In this document: positions 24,643-38,609 of the stretch, piece by piece | Numbering within the stretch: the stretch's first letter is position 1 | Layout of the letters: every line of letters begins with the position of its first letter | Assembly: GCA_021613375.1 (NCBI GenBank) | Contig: CM038705.1 | Span: forward strand, 4,793,364 to 4,857,363 | Direction: 5' to 3' | DNA from: Megaleporinus macrocephalus | Lineage: Eukaryota; Chordata; Actinopteri; Characiformes; Anostomidae | Length of the DNA: 64,000 bases | The notes under the pieces: model-generated | Seen by the model: the letters and a program-made list of their open reading frames with translations, nothing else | What the model was told of the DNA's origin: nothing | Database searches by the model: none | Made by a program: the position numbers and the translations under genes

Positions 24643-27600
24643 TCTCCTCTAAAACTCTTTAAAGACCACATATTTACTCTAATACTATCATATCTAGTAG
24701 CAGGACAGTTCATTTTCATGCAGTATTCAACATATTTATTTTTTTTATTATTAGTATTCAAGCTCATGAAGAAGCTCCAGTGCTGTAGATTTATACTCTG
24801 TTCTTATAGAGTGTTCTGAACTGCTCTTATGATTCGTAACTGTCTTTAAAAGCACTACATCACTATGTGGCAAAGAGAGCAAACACCGTGAGACCCGCCG
24901 TTGTTCACGTAGGCTGCAGATGGCGACTGTTCGAGTTGAGGGTCTTTTCTAACCTCCTCCCCCCACTGCGTCGGACTGCTCTCGCTGACCACCAAGGCCA
25001 GACACAGCTGTATCTCCAACATGCCTAATAATGTGCTTTAAAATAGAAAAGTCACCAGTGAAAACTGACTGTATAACCAGGAATGGAGAATACTGCTATA
25101 TAAAACCAACAGGTCAATCTGTGAAACTGAGTTAACAAAAAGACACAAGCTTTATTTACTGCTTCTATAAATAAACACTTTAAGATTCTCTTTTTTCAAA
25201 AGCGTTCTGTTTGTTTTATGTATCTCTTGTTTTTATTGAAGTGAGTAAAAAACATTTATTATTAGTTTATAAATAATTAATCAGTTCAGTATTTAAACAG
25301 TAAATATACTGAAATATACAGAACGGTATGTGTGATGTGTTGGTGTTTCAGTAGTTGATGGTATAAGATGCTGATACTAGACTACTTCAGTAAACAGGAT
25401 ACACCACTGAATCAGAACACACGTTAGAAATGATGATGGTCCAGACCTTGGCCTGAGGAGATCTCCTCTAACTGGACTGGACTCTACTGAATTATAATTA
25501 AATACTCATTCAAATTGAATGGGGTTGAGAAGAACACCCATGCAAGGAAAGACACGTATCCCAATTTTTGCCAATTTTTATTTTTCAATATCATGTGAAC
25601 ACAGCTGCTGCTGTTTACATTGTATAAAAATTCCGTAATGAGTGGACCAATAGAAATGCTCCAAAATGGCTTGGAAAACATTCTGGTTCCATTGACTTAC
25701 ATTGAAGGTAAAGACAGTTTTTGTCCTCTCCTGTAAAATTGGGATTTTGGAGATACTTGCAACGATCTTCTAATGGGCTGAAAGTTCATGTGTTCTTCTT
25801 CTTGGTTAGGTTGTGGTACGCACTCCAAATGGCCTGCCGGCTAAAGACGTCCCAGTGAAGATCAGTGTGGCCAACACAGAGGAGAAATCCAAAGATAAAA
25901 CCACAGATGATGAGGGAATTGCAACATACCCCTTCAATCTTCTACAAAACCCTAAATCCTTGTCTGTGGAGGTCAGTGTTTGGAGATAAACCCAGTACAT
26001 TAGTACAGTCCACCAATAATCTAGCATCTGCCAGTTGAGGTGAATGGGGGTCTTTCTTTTTCAATTTCTTGTAATTAAAGTGAGTTTTCCAATTATTCCC
26101 CACAATTTAATGGTTGTGATGTAATCAGAGTGGGGTTTGGTGTGAAATTGTTTAAGATGTTGTGTACAGTGGTGGTGGTGATGGTAACCAGATGTCTCCA
26201 TGTCTAAAACACAAATATAGGCATTTTATTTACTATCAAACCCACCAGCGAACCTACACGTGTCTTCTGAAACTATCATAAGACAGCATCTCAGACATCA
26301 GGCAATATATTCATAACCATTTTATGTAATAACTTTTTGTGAGGGACGTCTGGTTCCATTCACCACCACTGTAAATTATTTTGACTTTGGTAAGTTTCTC
26401 TAGAACCACATTTAAGTACGCAGAATGTTTGAATAATTAACAGAATTCTCCAACATGAAGTCGGTTAAGACAACAGAGGCTGTACGTTCACCAACCGCCA
26501 AGCAACAAATAGAAGTAATCTGAGGTTTTAATTTAAACCAGTTATATTAAATAAATAAATAAATAAGGTTATTAACCAATAACCATTTCTTTGGTCATTG
26601 GTTTGTACTGAACATAATTCCAGTACTAGACTGAAAGTACAGACACCCCTAAAATGTTACTAATGTTGAAAAATAAAAGTCCTCTATATTTCTTTCATAA
26701 TAAAAGAACTTAAAATTTAATGTAATGTATTGTAACCAATGATGTTATGTAGTGCTGTGTGTGCATCTTGTCATTTAGTATTCAAGAATCTTTATTTCTT
26801 TTAAATAAATTAAAGAATTATGGATTAACTGGTGTACTGGTCATGCATTTGCAGGTAACAGTGGACGGAGTCAAGTTCACAAGGACTGTACTTCAGGCCA
26901 CTTCCTCAAGCAACAGCTTCCTGCATATCAGTGTGACCAATACAGCCCTGTCAGCAGGAAGCAATCTGAACGTGGGGTTCACTTCAGTCAACGGCAACCC
27001 AGCAGATAATAACATTTACTACATGGTAACATAGATATGATTCATAATGTGAAAACTGTGATGCATTAAATCTCACTGAGAAAATCAAAATGTAAACACA
27101 AAACTGTCAATCAAACTTTAATTTAACTTAATGAAAGCTTAGTTAAATTAGTTCAGATAAAGTAAGGATTAGTTAAACTGATTTAGGTAAATGAAGGATG
27201 GATTAAACTGATTTAACTTAATGAAAGCTTAGTTAAATTAGTTCAGATAAAGTAAGGATTAGTTAAACTGATTTAGGTAAATGAAGGATGGATTTAACTG
27301 ATTTAACTTAATGAAGGATTGGTTAAATTGGTTTAGTTAAAGTAAGGATTAGTTAAACTGATTTAGGTAAATGAAGGATGGATTAAACTGATTTAACTTA
27401 ATGAAGGATTAGTTTAATTAGTTCAGATAAAGTAAGGATTAGTTAAACTGATTTAGGTAAATGAAGGATGGATTAAACTGATTTAACTTAATGAAGGATT
27501 AGTTAAATTAGTTTAGTTAAAGGAAGGATTAGTTAAACTGATTTAGGTAAATGAAGGATTGATTAAACTGATTTAACTTAATGGAGGTATGGTTAAATTG

Positions 27601-30600
27601 GTTTAGATAAAGGAAGGATTAGTTAAACTGATTTAGGTAAATGAAGGATTGATTAAACTGATTTAACTTAATGGAGGATTGGTTAAATTGGTTTAGGTAA
27701 AGGATGGATTAGTTAAACTGATTTAGGTAAATGAAGGATTGATTAAACTGATTTAACTTAATGGAGGTATGATTAAATTGGTTTAGATAAAGGAAGGATT
27801 AGTTAAACTGATTTAGGTAAATTAAGGATAGATTAAACTGATTTAACTTAATGGAGGATTGGTTAAATTGGTTTAGTTAAAGGAAGGATTAGTTAAACTG
27901 ATTTAGGTAAATGAAGGTTTGATTAAACTGATTTAACTTAATGGAGGATTGGTTAAATTGGTTTAGTTAAAGGAAGGATTAGTTAAACTGATTTAGGTAA
28001 ATGAAGGATTGATTAAACTGATTTAACTTAATGGAGGTATGATTAAATTGGTTTAGATAAAGTAAGGATTAGTTAAACTGATTTAGGTAAATAAAGGATT
28101 GATTAAACTGATTTAACTTAATGGGGGGTTGGTTAAATTAGTTTAGATAAAAAAAGGATTAGTTAAACTGATTTAGGTAAATGAAGGATTGATTAAACTG
28201 ATTTAACTTAAATAAAGATTGATTAGACTGGATAAATATAACGAAGTGTTGATTAAACTGATTTAACGTAATAAAAGATTAGTTAAACTGGTTTAGATAA
28301 ATGAAGGATTGATTGAACTGATTTTACTTAATGAAGCATTAGTTAAACTGGTTTAGATTAATGAAGGATGATTAAAGAGGTTTCACTTAATGAAAGACTG
28401 ATTAGACTCTGAATATAATGAAGAATTGATTAGACTGGTTAGTTAGAATGAAGGATTGATTAGACTGGTTAAATATAATGAAGGACTGATTAGACTGGTT
28501 AAATATAATGAATGATTGATTAGACTGGTTAATTAGAATGAAGGATTGATTAGACTGGTTAAATACAATGAAGGACTGATTAGACTGGTTAAATATAATG
28601 AAGGACTGATTAGACTGGTTAAATATAATGAAGGGCTGATTAGACTGGTTAATTAGAATGAAGGATTGATTAGACTGGTTAAATATAATGAAGGACTGAT
28701 TAGACTGGTTAAATATAATGAATGATTGATTAGACTGGTTAATTAGAATGAAGGATTGATTAGACTGGTTAAATATAATGAAGGACTGATTAGACTGGTT
28801 AATTAGAATGAAGGATTGATTAGACTGGTTAAATATAATGAACGACTGATTAGAATGGTTAAATATAATGAAGGACTGATTAGACTGGTTAAATATAATG
28901 AAGGACTGATTAGACTGGTTAAATATAATGAATGATTGATTAGACTGGTTAATTAGAATGAAGGATTGGTTAGACTGGTTTAATGTAATGAGGAAATCTG
29001 ACATGTATGGTCTCCTCAGGTGGTCAGTAAAGGGGTTCTGGTAGAATCTGGCTCGCGAGAAGCAGGAAAGTTGACCAAAGCAGACATTCCTATCAGAGCG
29101 GACATGACCCCGTCCCTCCGCCTGATTGGATACTATTACCACAGTAACGGTGAAATCATAGCAGACTCAGTGTGGGTGGATGTGAAGGACACATGTGAAG
29201 AAAAGGTGAGTTTTTTTCTGTAACACTAACAGTCTGAACTAAACCCCTAACCCCTACATTTACACTAAACCCTAACACCTACATTTACACTAAACCATAA
29301 CCCCTACATTTACACTAAACACTAACCTCTACATTTACACTAAACCCTAACCTCTACATCTACACTAAACACTAACCTCTACATCTACACTAAACACTAA
29401 CCTCTACATCTACACTAAACACTAACTCCTACATCTACACTAAATACTAACTCCTACATCTACACTAAACACTAACCTCTACATCTACACTAAACACTAA
29501 CCTCTACATCTACACTAAACACTAACTCCTATATTTACACTAAACACTAACCTCTACATCTACACTAAACACTAACTCCTATATTTACACTAAACACTAA
29601 CCTCTACATCTACACTAAACACTAACCTCTACATCTACACTAAACACTAACTCCTACATCTACACTAAACACTAACCTCTACATCTACACTAAACACTAA
29701 CCTCTACATCTACACTAAACACTAACCTCTACATCTACACTAAACACTAACTCCTACATCTACACTAAACACTAACTCCTACATCTACACTAAACACTAA
29801 CCCCTACATCTACACTAAACACTAACCTCTACATCTACACTAAACCCTAACCTCTACATCTACACTAAACACTAACCTCTACATCTACACTAAACACTAA
29901 CTCCTATATTTACACTAAACACTAACCTCTACATCTACACTAAACACTAACCTCTACATCTACACTAAACACTAACCTCTACATCTACACTAAACACTAA
30001 CTCCTACATCTACACTAAACACTAACTCCTACATCTACACTAAACACTAACCTCTACATCTACACTAAACACTAACCTCTACATCTACACTAAACACTAA
30101 CTCCTATATTTACACTAAACACTAACCTCTACATCTACACTAAACACTAACTCTACATCTACACTAAACACTAACTCCTACATCTACACTAAACACTAAC
30201 CCCTACATCTACACTAAACACTAACCTCTACATCTACACTAAACCCTAACCTCTACATCTACACTAAACACTAACCTCTACATCTACACTAAACACTAAC
30301 TCCTATATTTACACTAAACACTAACCTCTACATCTACACTAAACACTAACCTCTACATCTACACTAAACACTAACTCCTACATCTACACTAAACACTAAC
30401 TCCTACATCTACACTAAATACTAACTCCTACATCTACACTAAACACTAACCTCTACATCTACACTAAACACTAACCTCTACATCTACACTAAACACTAAC
30501 TCCTATATTTACACTAAACACTAACCTCTACATCTACACTAAACACTAACTCCTATATTTACACTAAACCCTAACACCTACATTTACACTAAACCATAAC

Positions 30601-33600
30601 CCCTACATTTACACTAAACACTAACCTCTACATTTACACTAAACCCTAACCTCTACATCTACACTAAACACTAACCTCTACATCTACACTAAACACTAAC
30701 CTCTACATCTACACTAAACACTAACTCCTACATCTACACTAAATACTAACTCCTACATCTACACTAAACACTAACCTCTACATCTACACTAAACACTAAC
30801 CTCTACATCTACACTAAACACTAACTCCTATATTTACACTAAACACTAACCTCTACATCTACACTAAACACTAACTCCTACATCTACACTAAACACTAAC
30901 CTCTACATCTACACTAAACACTAACTCCTACATCTACACTAAACACTAACCTCTACATCTACACTAAACACTAACCCCTACATCTACACTAAACACTAAC
31001 CTCTACATCTACACTAAACACTAACCTCTACATCTACACTAAACACTAACCACTACATCTACACTAAACACTAACCTCTACATCTACACTAAACACTAAC
31101 TCCTACATCTACACTAAACACTAACTCCTACATCTACACTAAACACTAACCCCTACATCTACACTAAACACTAACCTCTACATCTACACTAAACCCTAAC
31201 CTCTACATCTACACTAAACACTAACCTCTACATCTACACTAAACACTAACTCCTATATTTACACTAAACCATAACCCCTACATTTACACTAAACACTAAC
31301 CTCTACATCTACACTAAACCCTAACCTCTACATCTACACTAAACCCTAACCTCTACATCTACACTAAACACTAACCTCTACATCTACACTAAACACTAAC
31401 ACCTACATTTACACTAAACACTAACCCCTACATCTACCCTAAACCCTAACACCTACATTTACACAAAACCATAACCCCTACATTTACACTAAACCCTAAC
31501 ACCTACATTTACACTAAACCATAACCCCTACATTTACACTAAACCCTAACACCCACATTTACACTAAACCCTAACCCCTACATTTACACTAAACCCTAAC
31601 ACCTACAATTACACTAAACCATAACCCCTACATTTACACTAAACCCTAACACCTACATTTACACTAAACCCTAACCTCTACATTTACACTAAACACTAAC
31701 TCCTACATCTACACTAATCACTAACTCCTACATTAACACTAACTCCTACATCTACACTAAACACTAACCTCTACATCTACACTAAACACTAACCTCTACA
31801 TTTACACTAAACCCTAACCTCTACATTTACACTAAACACTAACTCCTACATCTACACTAAACTTTAATCTCTACAGATTTATTCATATAAGCGTATATTC
31901 AGCTACTTATCCTTTAAGTTGTTTTTTGTAGATCGAGGTAAAAGAGAAAGATCCAAGGGATCACTACCGTCCAGGAGATTTTGTCACGCTGGACATTGAT
32001 CTGGGAGCACAGAGACATGCAAAAGTGGCCTTACTGGCCGTGGACAAGGCCATCTACGCCCTGAATGCCCAAAACAAACTCACCCCAAAACAGGTACACT
32101 AGTGTAGAATGGGGGCACAGCACCCCCATCAAACAATTCACATGGTTACATATGTTTTCAACTGTGTAATCTCTGCAGTGTTACAAATTATATAATGTTG
32201 TATATTTTATTTTTTACATAAGCAGACAATAATCAGTAATTCAATAGTATTCAGTCACTGGTATTTGCACTGGTTCATAGATACCAATGCCACTCAGCTG
32301 CTTTTTAATGTTTCAACAACTGAAAACTAAAAAAAACTGGAAACTTGAACAAGAACAAGTGTTTACAGTAAAGCTAATTTTACAATGGTTAAATTATTAA
32401 TGTTACTACTAATTGTGACAGTATGTTGTGACAGTAACAGCAGCTATATCTGCCTGTAATGTAAATGTTTTCCCAGAATTCAATATAGGATGCTATGGAA
32501 GCCTGAATACACCATAATATAATATAAGTCATAATAATGAATGTTTCCTACAATTATGACTTATATATCTCATAAGTATGACTTGATACCTTGTATTAAA
32601 TTTATATCATATTTATATAATATTTTTTTCATATTTATGACTTGCTACTAATAAATTAATACTGAATGTCTATGTCATATTGGTAATTAGGTATGACTTG
32701 TTTCCTCATAATAAAATTCTCATATCCATAGTTAAGTATCTCATATTTAGAATTTGCCATGCTATAATGAAATTCTATCTTATAATTATGATTTAGTATC
32801 TCGTAGTTATGACTTGCTAGCTCATAATGAAATTCTGTCATTTTGGTCACTAGGTATGTCATAATTTTTGCCATGCTATAATGAACTTCTAATTCATAAT
32901 TATAATTTAGCATCTCATATTTATGACTTGCTACCTCACAATAGAATTGTATATCATATTTTTTATTATTTATGACTCATAATAAAATCTTATGTCCATA
33001 ATTTAGTATCACATATTTATGATTTTCAATGCTATGGTAGTGGTATTTTATAATACTAACATTACTATGTTATAATTATGACCTACAATCTCATAACTAT
33101 TATTTGGTAATAAATGTGTAATTATTATAATTACTGTAATTAGTCATTAATATGAGATGGTAAGTAGTAAGTATGACATACTATGACATAATTATGACCT
33201 GATAATTACAATCTCACATTTATGACGTACTTTGCAATCATATCTTTTTTGCAAAAATATGTATTTCTGGACAACTGGTGCGGAGTTTAATGATAGGAAC
33301 ATTCTCTCCAACCCCTAATCACGAGGGTGGATAGATCATGCATTGGGCTTAGGCTTCAAGCAGTAGCAAGAATGGATTCAACTTAATATCCGTGAATTTT
33401 GGAAGCAAACATAGTTTTGCAAAATTAGTAAAATAGCCGAATGTGAAAAAAGGATAAGGATCATAAACACACCTCAAAATCCACATTAGCTTACATCATG
33501 AGACACAAGCTGATTTCAGTGTGCATTGCTGATTTGCAGTGTTTCTCTGGTGCAGGTGTTCTCCTCCATGCAGTCGTATGATCTGGGTTGTTCGTACGGA

Positions 33601-33706
33601 GGTGGAGTGAATACAGCTGCAGTCTTCAATGATGCTGGACTGTCCTTTATTTCTCACTCAAACACAATGTCCCAGATGAGGAAAGGTATAGAAAGAGAGG
33701 AAAACT

Positions 33707-33798
<92 letters not shown>

Positions 33799-36732
33799 CT
33801 TATTACATGTATTTATTATTAAAATATAAATAAATTTTTTTTTGTCTGTAGGCTTTAGCTGTGAAACAGGTTTTCGCCGGCAGACACGGGCTATAGACCT
33901 GCAAGAGGAAATGAGGAAAAAGGGTAGGCCAGTAAATCTGCCCTCGTTTAAATAGAAATATGATTTATTACAAAATGCTACTTTTAAGTGTGTTGAATTA
34001 TAGCTACTGAGTTCTACAGTTTCTCATTAAGTTGAATGTATAACTCTAAATGTACGTATTGTATATAAAATGAGTTACAGTTTCTCATTAGGTTGAATGT
34101 ATAACTCTAAATGTAGGTATTGTATATTAACTGAGTTACAGTTTCTCATTAGGTTGAATGTATAACTCTAAATGTAGGCATTGCATATAAACTGAGTTCA
34201 GTTTCTCATTAGGTTGAATGTATAACTCTAAATGTAGATATTGTATATAAACTGAGTTACAGTTTCTCATTAGATGGAATGTATAACTCTAAATGTAGGT
34301 ATTGTATATAAACTGAGTTACAGTTTCTCATTAGGTTGAATGTATAACTCTAAATGTAAGTATTGTATATAAACTGAGTTACAATTTCTCATTAGGTTGA
34401 AAGTATCACCCAAAATGTAGGTATTGTGATATAAACTGAGGTACAGTTTCTCATTAGGTTAAATGTATAACTAAATGTAGGTATTGTGATAGAAACTGAG
34501 TTACAGTTTCTCATTAGGTTGAATGTATAACTCTAAATGTAGGTATTGTATATAAACTGAGTTACAGTTTCTCATTAGGTTGAATGTATAACTCTAAATG
34601 TAGGTATTTTATATAAACTGAGTTACAGTTTCTCATTAGGTTGAACGTATAACTCTAAATGTAGGTATTGTGATATAAACTGAGTTACAGTTCCTCATTA
34701 GGTTGAATGTATAACTCTAAATGTAGGTATTGCATATAAACTGAGGTTACAGTTTCTCATTAGGTTGAATGTATAACTCTAAATGTAGGTATTGTATATT
34801 AACTGAGTTACAGTTTCTCATTAGGTTGAATGTATAACTCTAAATGTGGGTATTGTATATAAACTGAGTTACAGTTTCTCATTAGGTTGAATGTATAACT
34901 CTAAATGTAGGTATTGTATATTAACTGAGTTACAGTTTCTCATTAGGTTGAATGTATAACTCTAAATGTGGGTATTGTATATTAACTGAGTTACAGTTTC
35001 TCATTAGGTTGAACGTATAATTCTAAATGTGGGTATTGTATATAAACTGAGTTACAGTTTCTCATTAGGTTGAATGTATAACTCTAAATGTAGGTATTGT
35101 ATATTAACTGAGTTACAGTTTCTCATTAGGTTGAATGTATAACTCTAAATGTAGGTATTGTATATTAACTGAGTTACAGTTTCTCATTAGGTTGAATGTA
35201 TAACTCTAAATGTGGGTATTGTATATAAACTGAGTTACAGTTTCTCATTAGGTTGAATGTATAACTAGTCCTAGGTTTGCTGTGTAATTAGTATTTGCTC
35301 TCTGTATACTCTGCAGAATCAGAGTTTCAGGACGCAGCGCTGCAGAAGTGCTGTCGTCATGGTCTCACGCTCATCCCTATGCAGCTGACCTGCGAGGAGC
35401 GTAAGAAGAGAATAAGCATGACGGAGAGCCAGGATTGCATAGACACCTTCCTCAAATGCTGCCAGTTTGCTGCAAAGCTCAGAGAGAAGAAGAGACAGGA
35501 GGACATAAGGAGTGGTCATGGCAGGAGTGGGTATACGTTATCAGGATAAAACAATATTCCTTAATTTTTTTTTTTTGGCAGCAGAATGTCAAAACATCAT
35601 TCACTCTCTCAAAACATTTGCTCATTTGATATAGACTAAGTACTGCGAAATAAATTAAAAATAGATACATAGTATCAAAAATTACTTATTTTCACTCATT
35701 CATTTAGTCATTTAAGTCATTCAGTATCTCAACATAATGACATCTTCTCAAAATAATACTACTATATTACAAAATTCCTTACTATTTATGATTTTTTTTT
35801 TAAATCTTTTTTTTATCCTTAAGTATTGGCTTTTTTCAAAGTATCAACATCGATGTCAATGTGTCATTGCCCTCTAATTAAATTACTCATTTTCATAAAT
35901 TTTCACTTAGTATATATAAATGAGGACATTTTCTCAAAATTTTAACCAAGTATGGGCAAATAACATTATGTTAGCTGGTATTTAATTCTAATTCAGTAAG
36001 GTCCAGTTAAAGGAGATTTCCTCAGGCCAAGGTCCAGACTGTCATCATTTCTAACTTATGTTGCCATATCCTGTATATTTAAGTAATCTTTTATCTGCAT
36101 CTTATACCATTCACAACTAAAAGACAAACTTATTACACATTCCGTTCAGTATATTTCAGTATAGTTACTGTTTAAATGCTGAACTGAATGTATTATATAT
36201 AAAGCTCCTAATAATTTTTTGTCCTTACTTCAAGTAAAAACAAGAGCTACATTAAAAAAACAGAATGATTTTTTAGTAAATAAAAGTAAATAAAAGTAAA
36301 TAAAAGTAAATAAAACTTGGTCTTCTTGTTAACTCAGCTTCACAGATTGACATGTTGATTGTACAGAGCGGTATTCTCCAGAACTAGACGAGCAGGTCCA
36401 TTCCAGAACCGTTCCTGTTAAACACTCAGTTTTCTCTGTTCACTTTTCTGTTTTTAGAGCTCGTTATTCTTTCTGACTCGCTTTAGTCTCCGACTGCTGC
36501 TTCTCCTCGCTGCGTACCTCGGCTGCGTGCGCGCTGCACACCCCAATCTGCACAGATCTGATTGGCTGAGGAGCCTTCAGTGATCTTACAGCGCACATGA
36601 TTGGTCTCTGAGTTCTCTGTGCCGTAAAGCCTGTATATTGTAAAGACAAGAAAATCTCCGCCTCTTAAATTTAACACTGTTAGAATTAAATCATTCTCAA
36701 TAGTTTATTGGTTTATATATATATATATATAA

Positions 36733-36768
<36 letters not shown>

Positions 36769-38458
36769 TAAGAATGTGACCAGGTGTGTTCAGACCTGTG
36801 TATATGACTATAAGTGTACAATTCCAGACATAATTAATATGTACAATTTGAGAATGTTGATGATGAGCTAAATTAACTGTGTAAATTAAACAGCTGCTGG
36901 CGCTGCTGACATTGAAGATTTCTTTGATAACGAGGTGCAGTACATTCGCCGGAGTTTCCCTGCCAGCTTTGAGTTTAGAGAAATCACAGTGGACCGCAAA
37001 GCTGAGTAAGTGCGTTTCATTGCGTTTGGTCCTACTATCGGTTCCACTACAGTTCTCTTACCACTGTTTCTACTGTTACCTCCCTATGAAGTTCATCACA
37101 CACATTAAAGTATACGCACTAGGTTATATAACTGTATAAAAATAGAACAAGTATAGTATCTAATACGTATACACTATTTTAACCTACGTATATATGAGAA
37201 CTATATGTTGAATCTGTACTTTGGTGTTTGTTCCAGATACAAAATCGCTGTTCCAGACTCCATCACCACCTGGGAGATCCAGGCTGCAAGTCTATCTGCC
37301 TCACACGGTAAGCCTGAGGCCACCTCCACATTAATACCACAGTCAGTTAAAAGGAAAGTCCACCAATTTTTACAATTTTATGCCTAATTTAGAGTTTGAG
37401 ATGTAAGCTGAGAGATTCAGAGTGGGTTCAGTGTAAAATGGTTCAGATGTTGGTTTACAGTGGCTATGATGGGAACCAGGAGTCACCATGTAGACAATAC
37501 AAATACATAATTAAATATTTACTTTATTTATCAGAACCACTAGTGATGAAGATGATGCTCATCTTTTCAGAATATTCATACTATTAACTGAATATCAGTG
37601 TTAATAATACACATTTTTTAAAATACTGACTTAATATCTCATGAACAGAATTGTTTTCTAAAATCATCAACTTAACTAAGTTAACAGTATGAAGGGAAAC
37701 ACATTGGTTGATTTTTATTTATAAAATTTATAAAACACTCACCGGTCATTTGGCAGAATACATCACTTTATTGATGAATATAAATAACACTCACTCTAGT
37801 GGTTGGATCAGCTGCCAGATACCAAGAGTTTTTACTGAACTGGGAAAATCTGCTTTTAGCTACAGTGCACCAGCGAACTGGACTCTACTACAGGAAACAC
37901 TAAAACTCAGCTCACTGTCACTCAACCATTTAAAGCTTTTATTATCTAACCACCTTCAGACAGCCTTTACCTGTTTTACTTAATCTTACTTATTCTTAAA
38001 TTTATTTGTCTTGTTTTATTTTACTTTATTATATCCTGTTCTGTATTATTTCCTTTTATTTTAATGTTATTTGATTTCATTTGTATTGTTTTTATATCTT
38101 GTTTTTTGTCCTCTTAAATTTCTTTTGAACTATTTTACTTTTTTTGTAATCTCTTACCCTCTTTTTATCTTAATTTCTTACTAATTAAATCTTAACTTTT
38201 ATCTATTTTTAGTATTATTATTATTATTTCTACTTTTATGTTTACTGTTATTTTAAAATTTTCATTTACTGTATAATAGTTAATTTCTTCTCGGATTGTT
38301 TTAATTTATAATGATAAAGTTTTGTTTTTATTTTCTTTTTATCAATCCCTGTCCATGTAAATGATTGATTGATTGATAATATCTTACTTTCTTAAAATAC
38401 TGTCACCAAGTTTTCACTTAGTATCTCATAAAAGTACTTATAATTTAAAATACTGATG

Positions 38459-38508
<50 letters not shown>

Positions 38509-38574
38509 CTCAAAATACTGATATAATATGGACGAGTAATGACTTGGGATTTTGTAGTGTTACTACTATCCCAA

Positions 38575-38609
<35 letters not shown>

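Noticed and set aside
24408..24819. ORFs through (AT)n with YIYIYI repeats
   Set aside because: Artefacts of an uninterrupted TA microsatellite.
28402..29142. 246-codon minus-strand ORF with [10 protein letters not shown] repeats
   Set aside because: By-product of the 30-bp intronic satellite; it runs antisense into exon 13 of c4.
28396..31875. CRISPR-like regular repeats
   Set aside because: The units are directly contiguous tandem repeats without unique spacers, in introns of a vertebrate gene.
36464..36677. Minus-strand ORFs in intron 17
   Set aside because: No domain, no splice context; GC-richer intronic sequence of repeat-like character.
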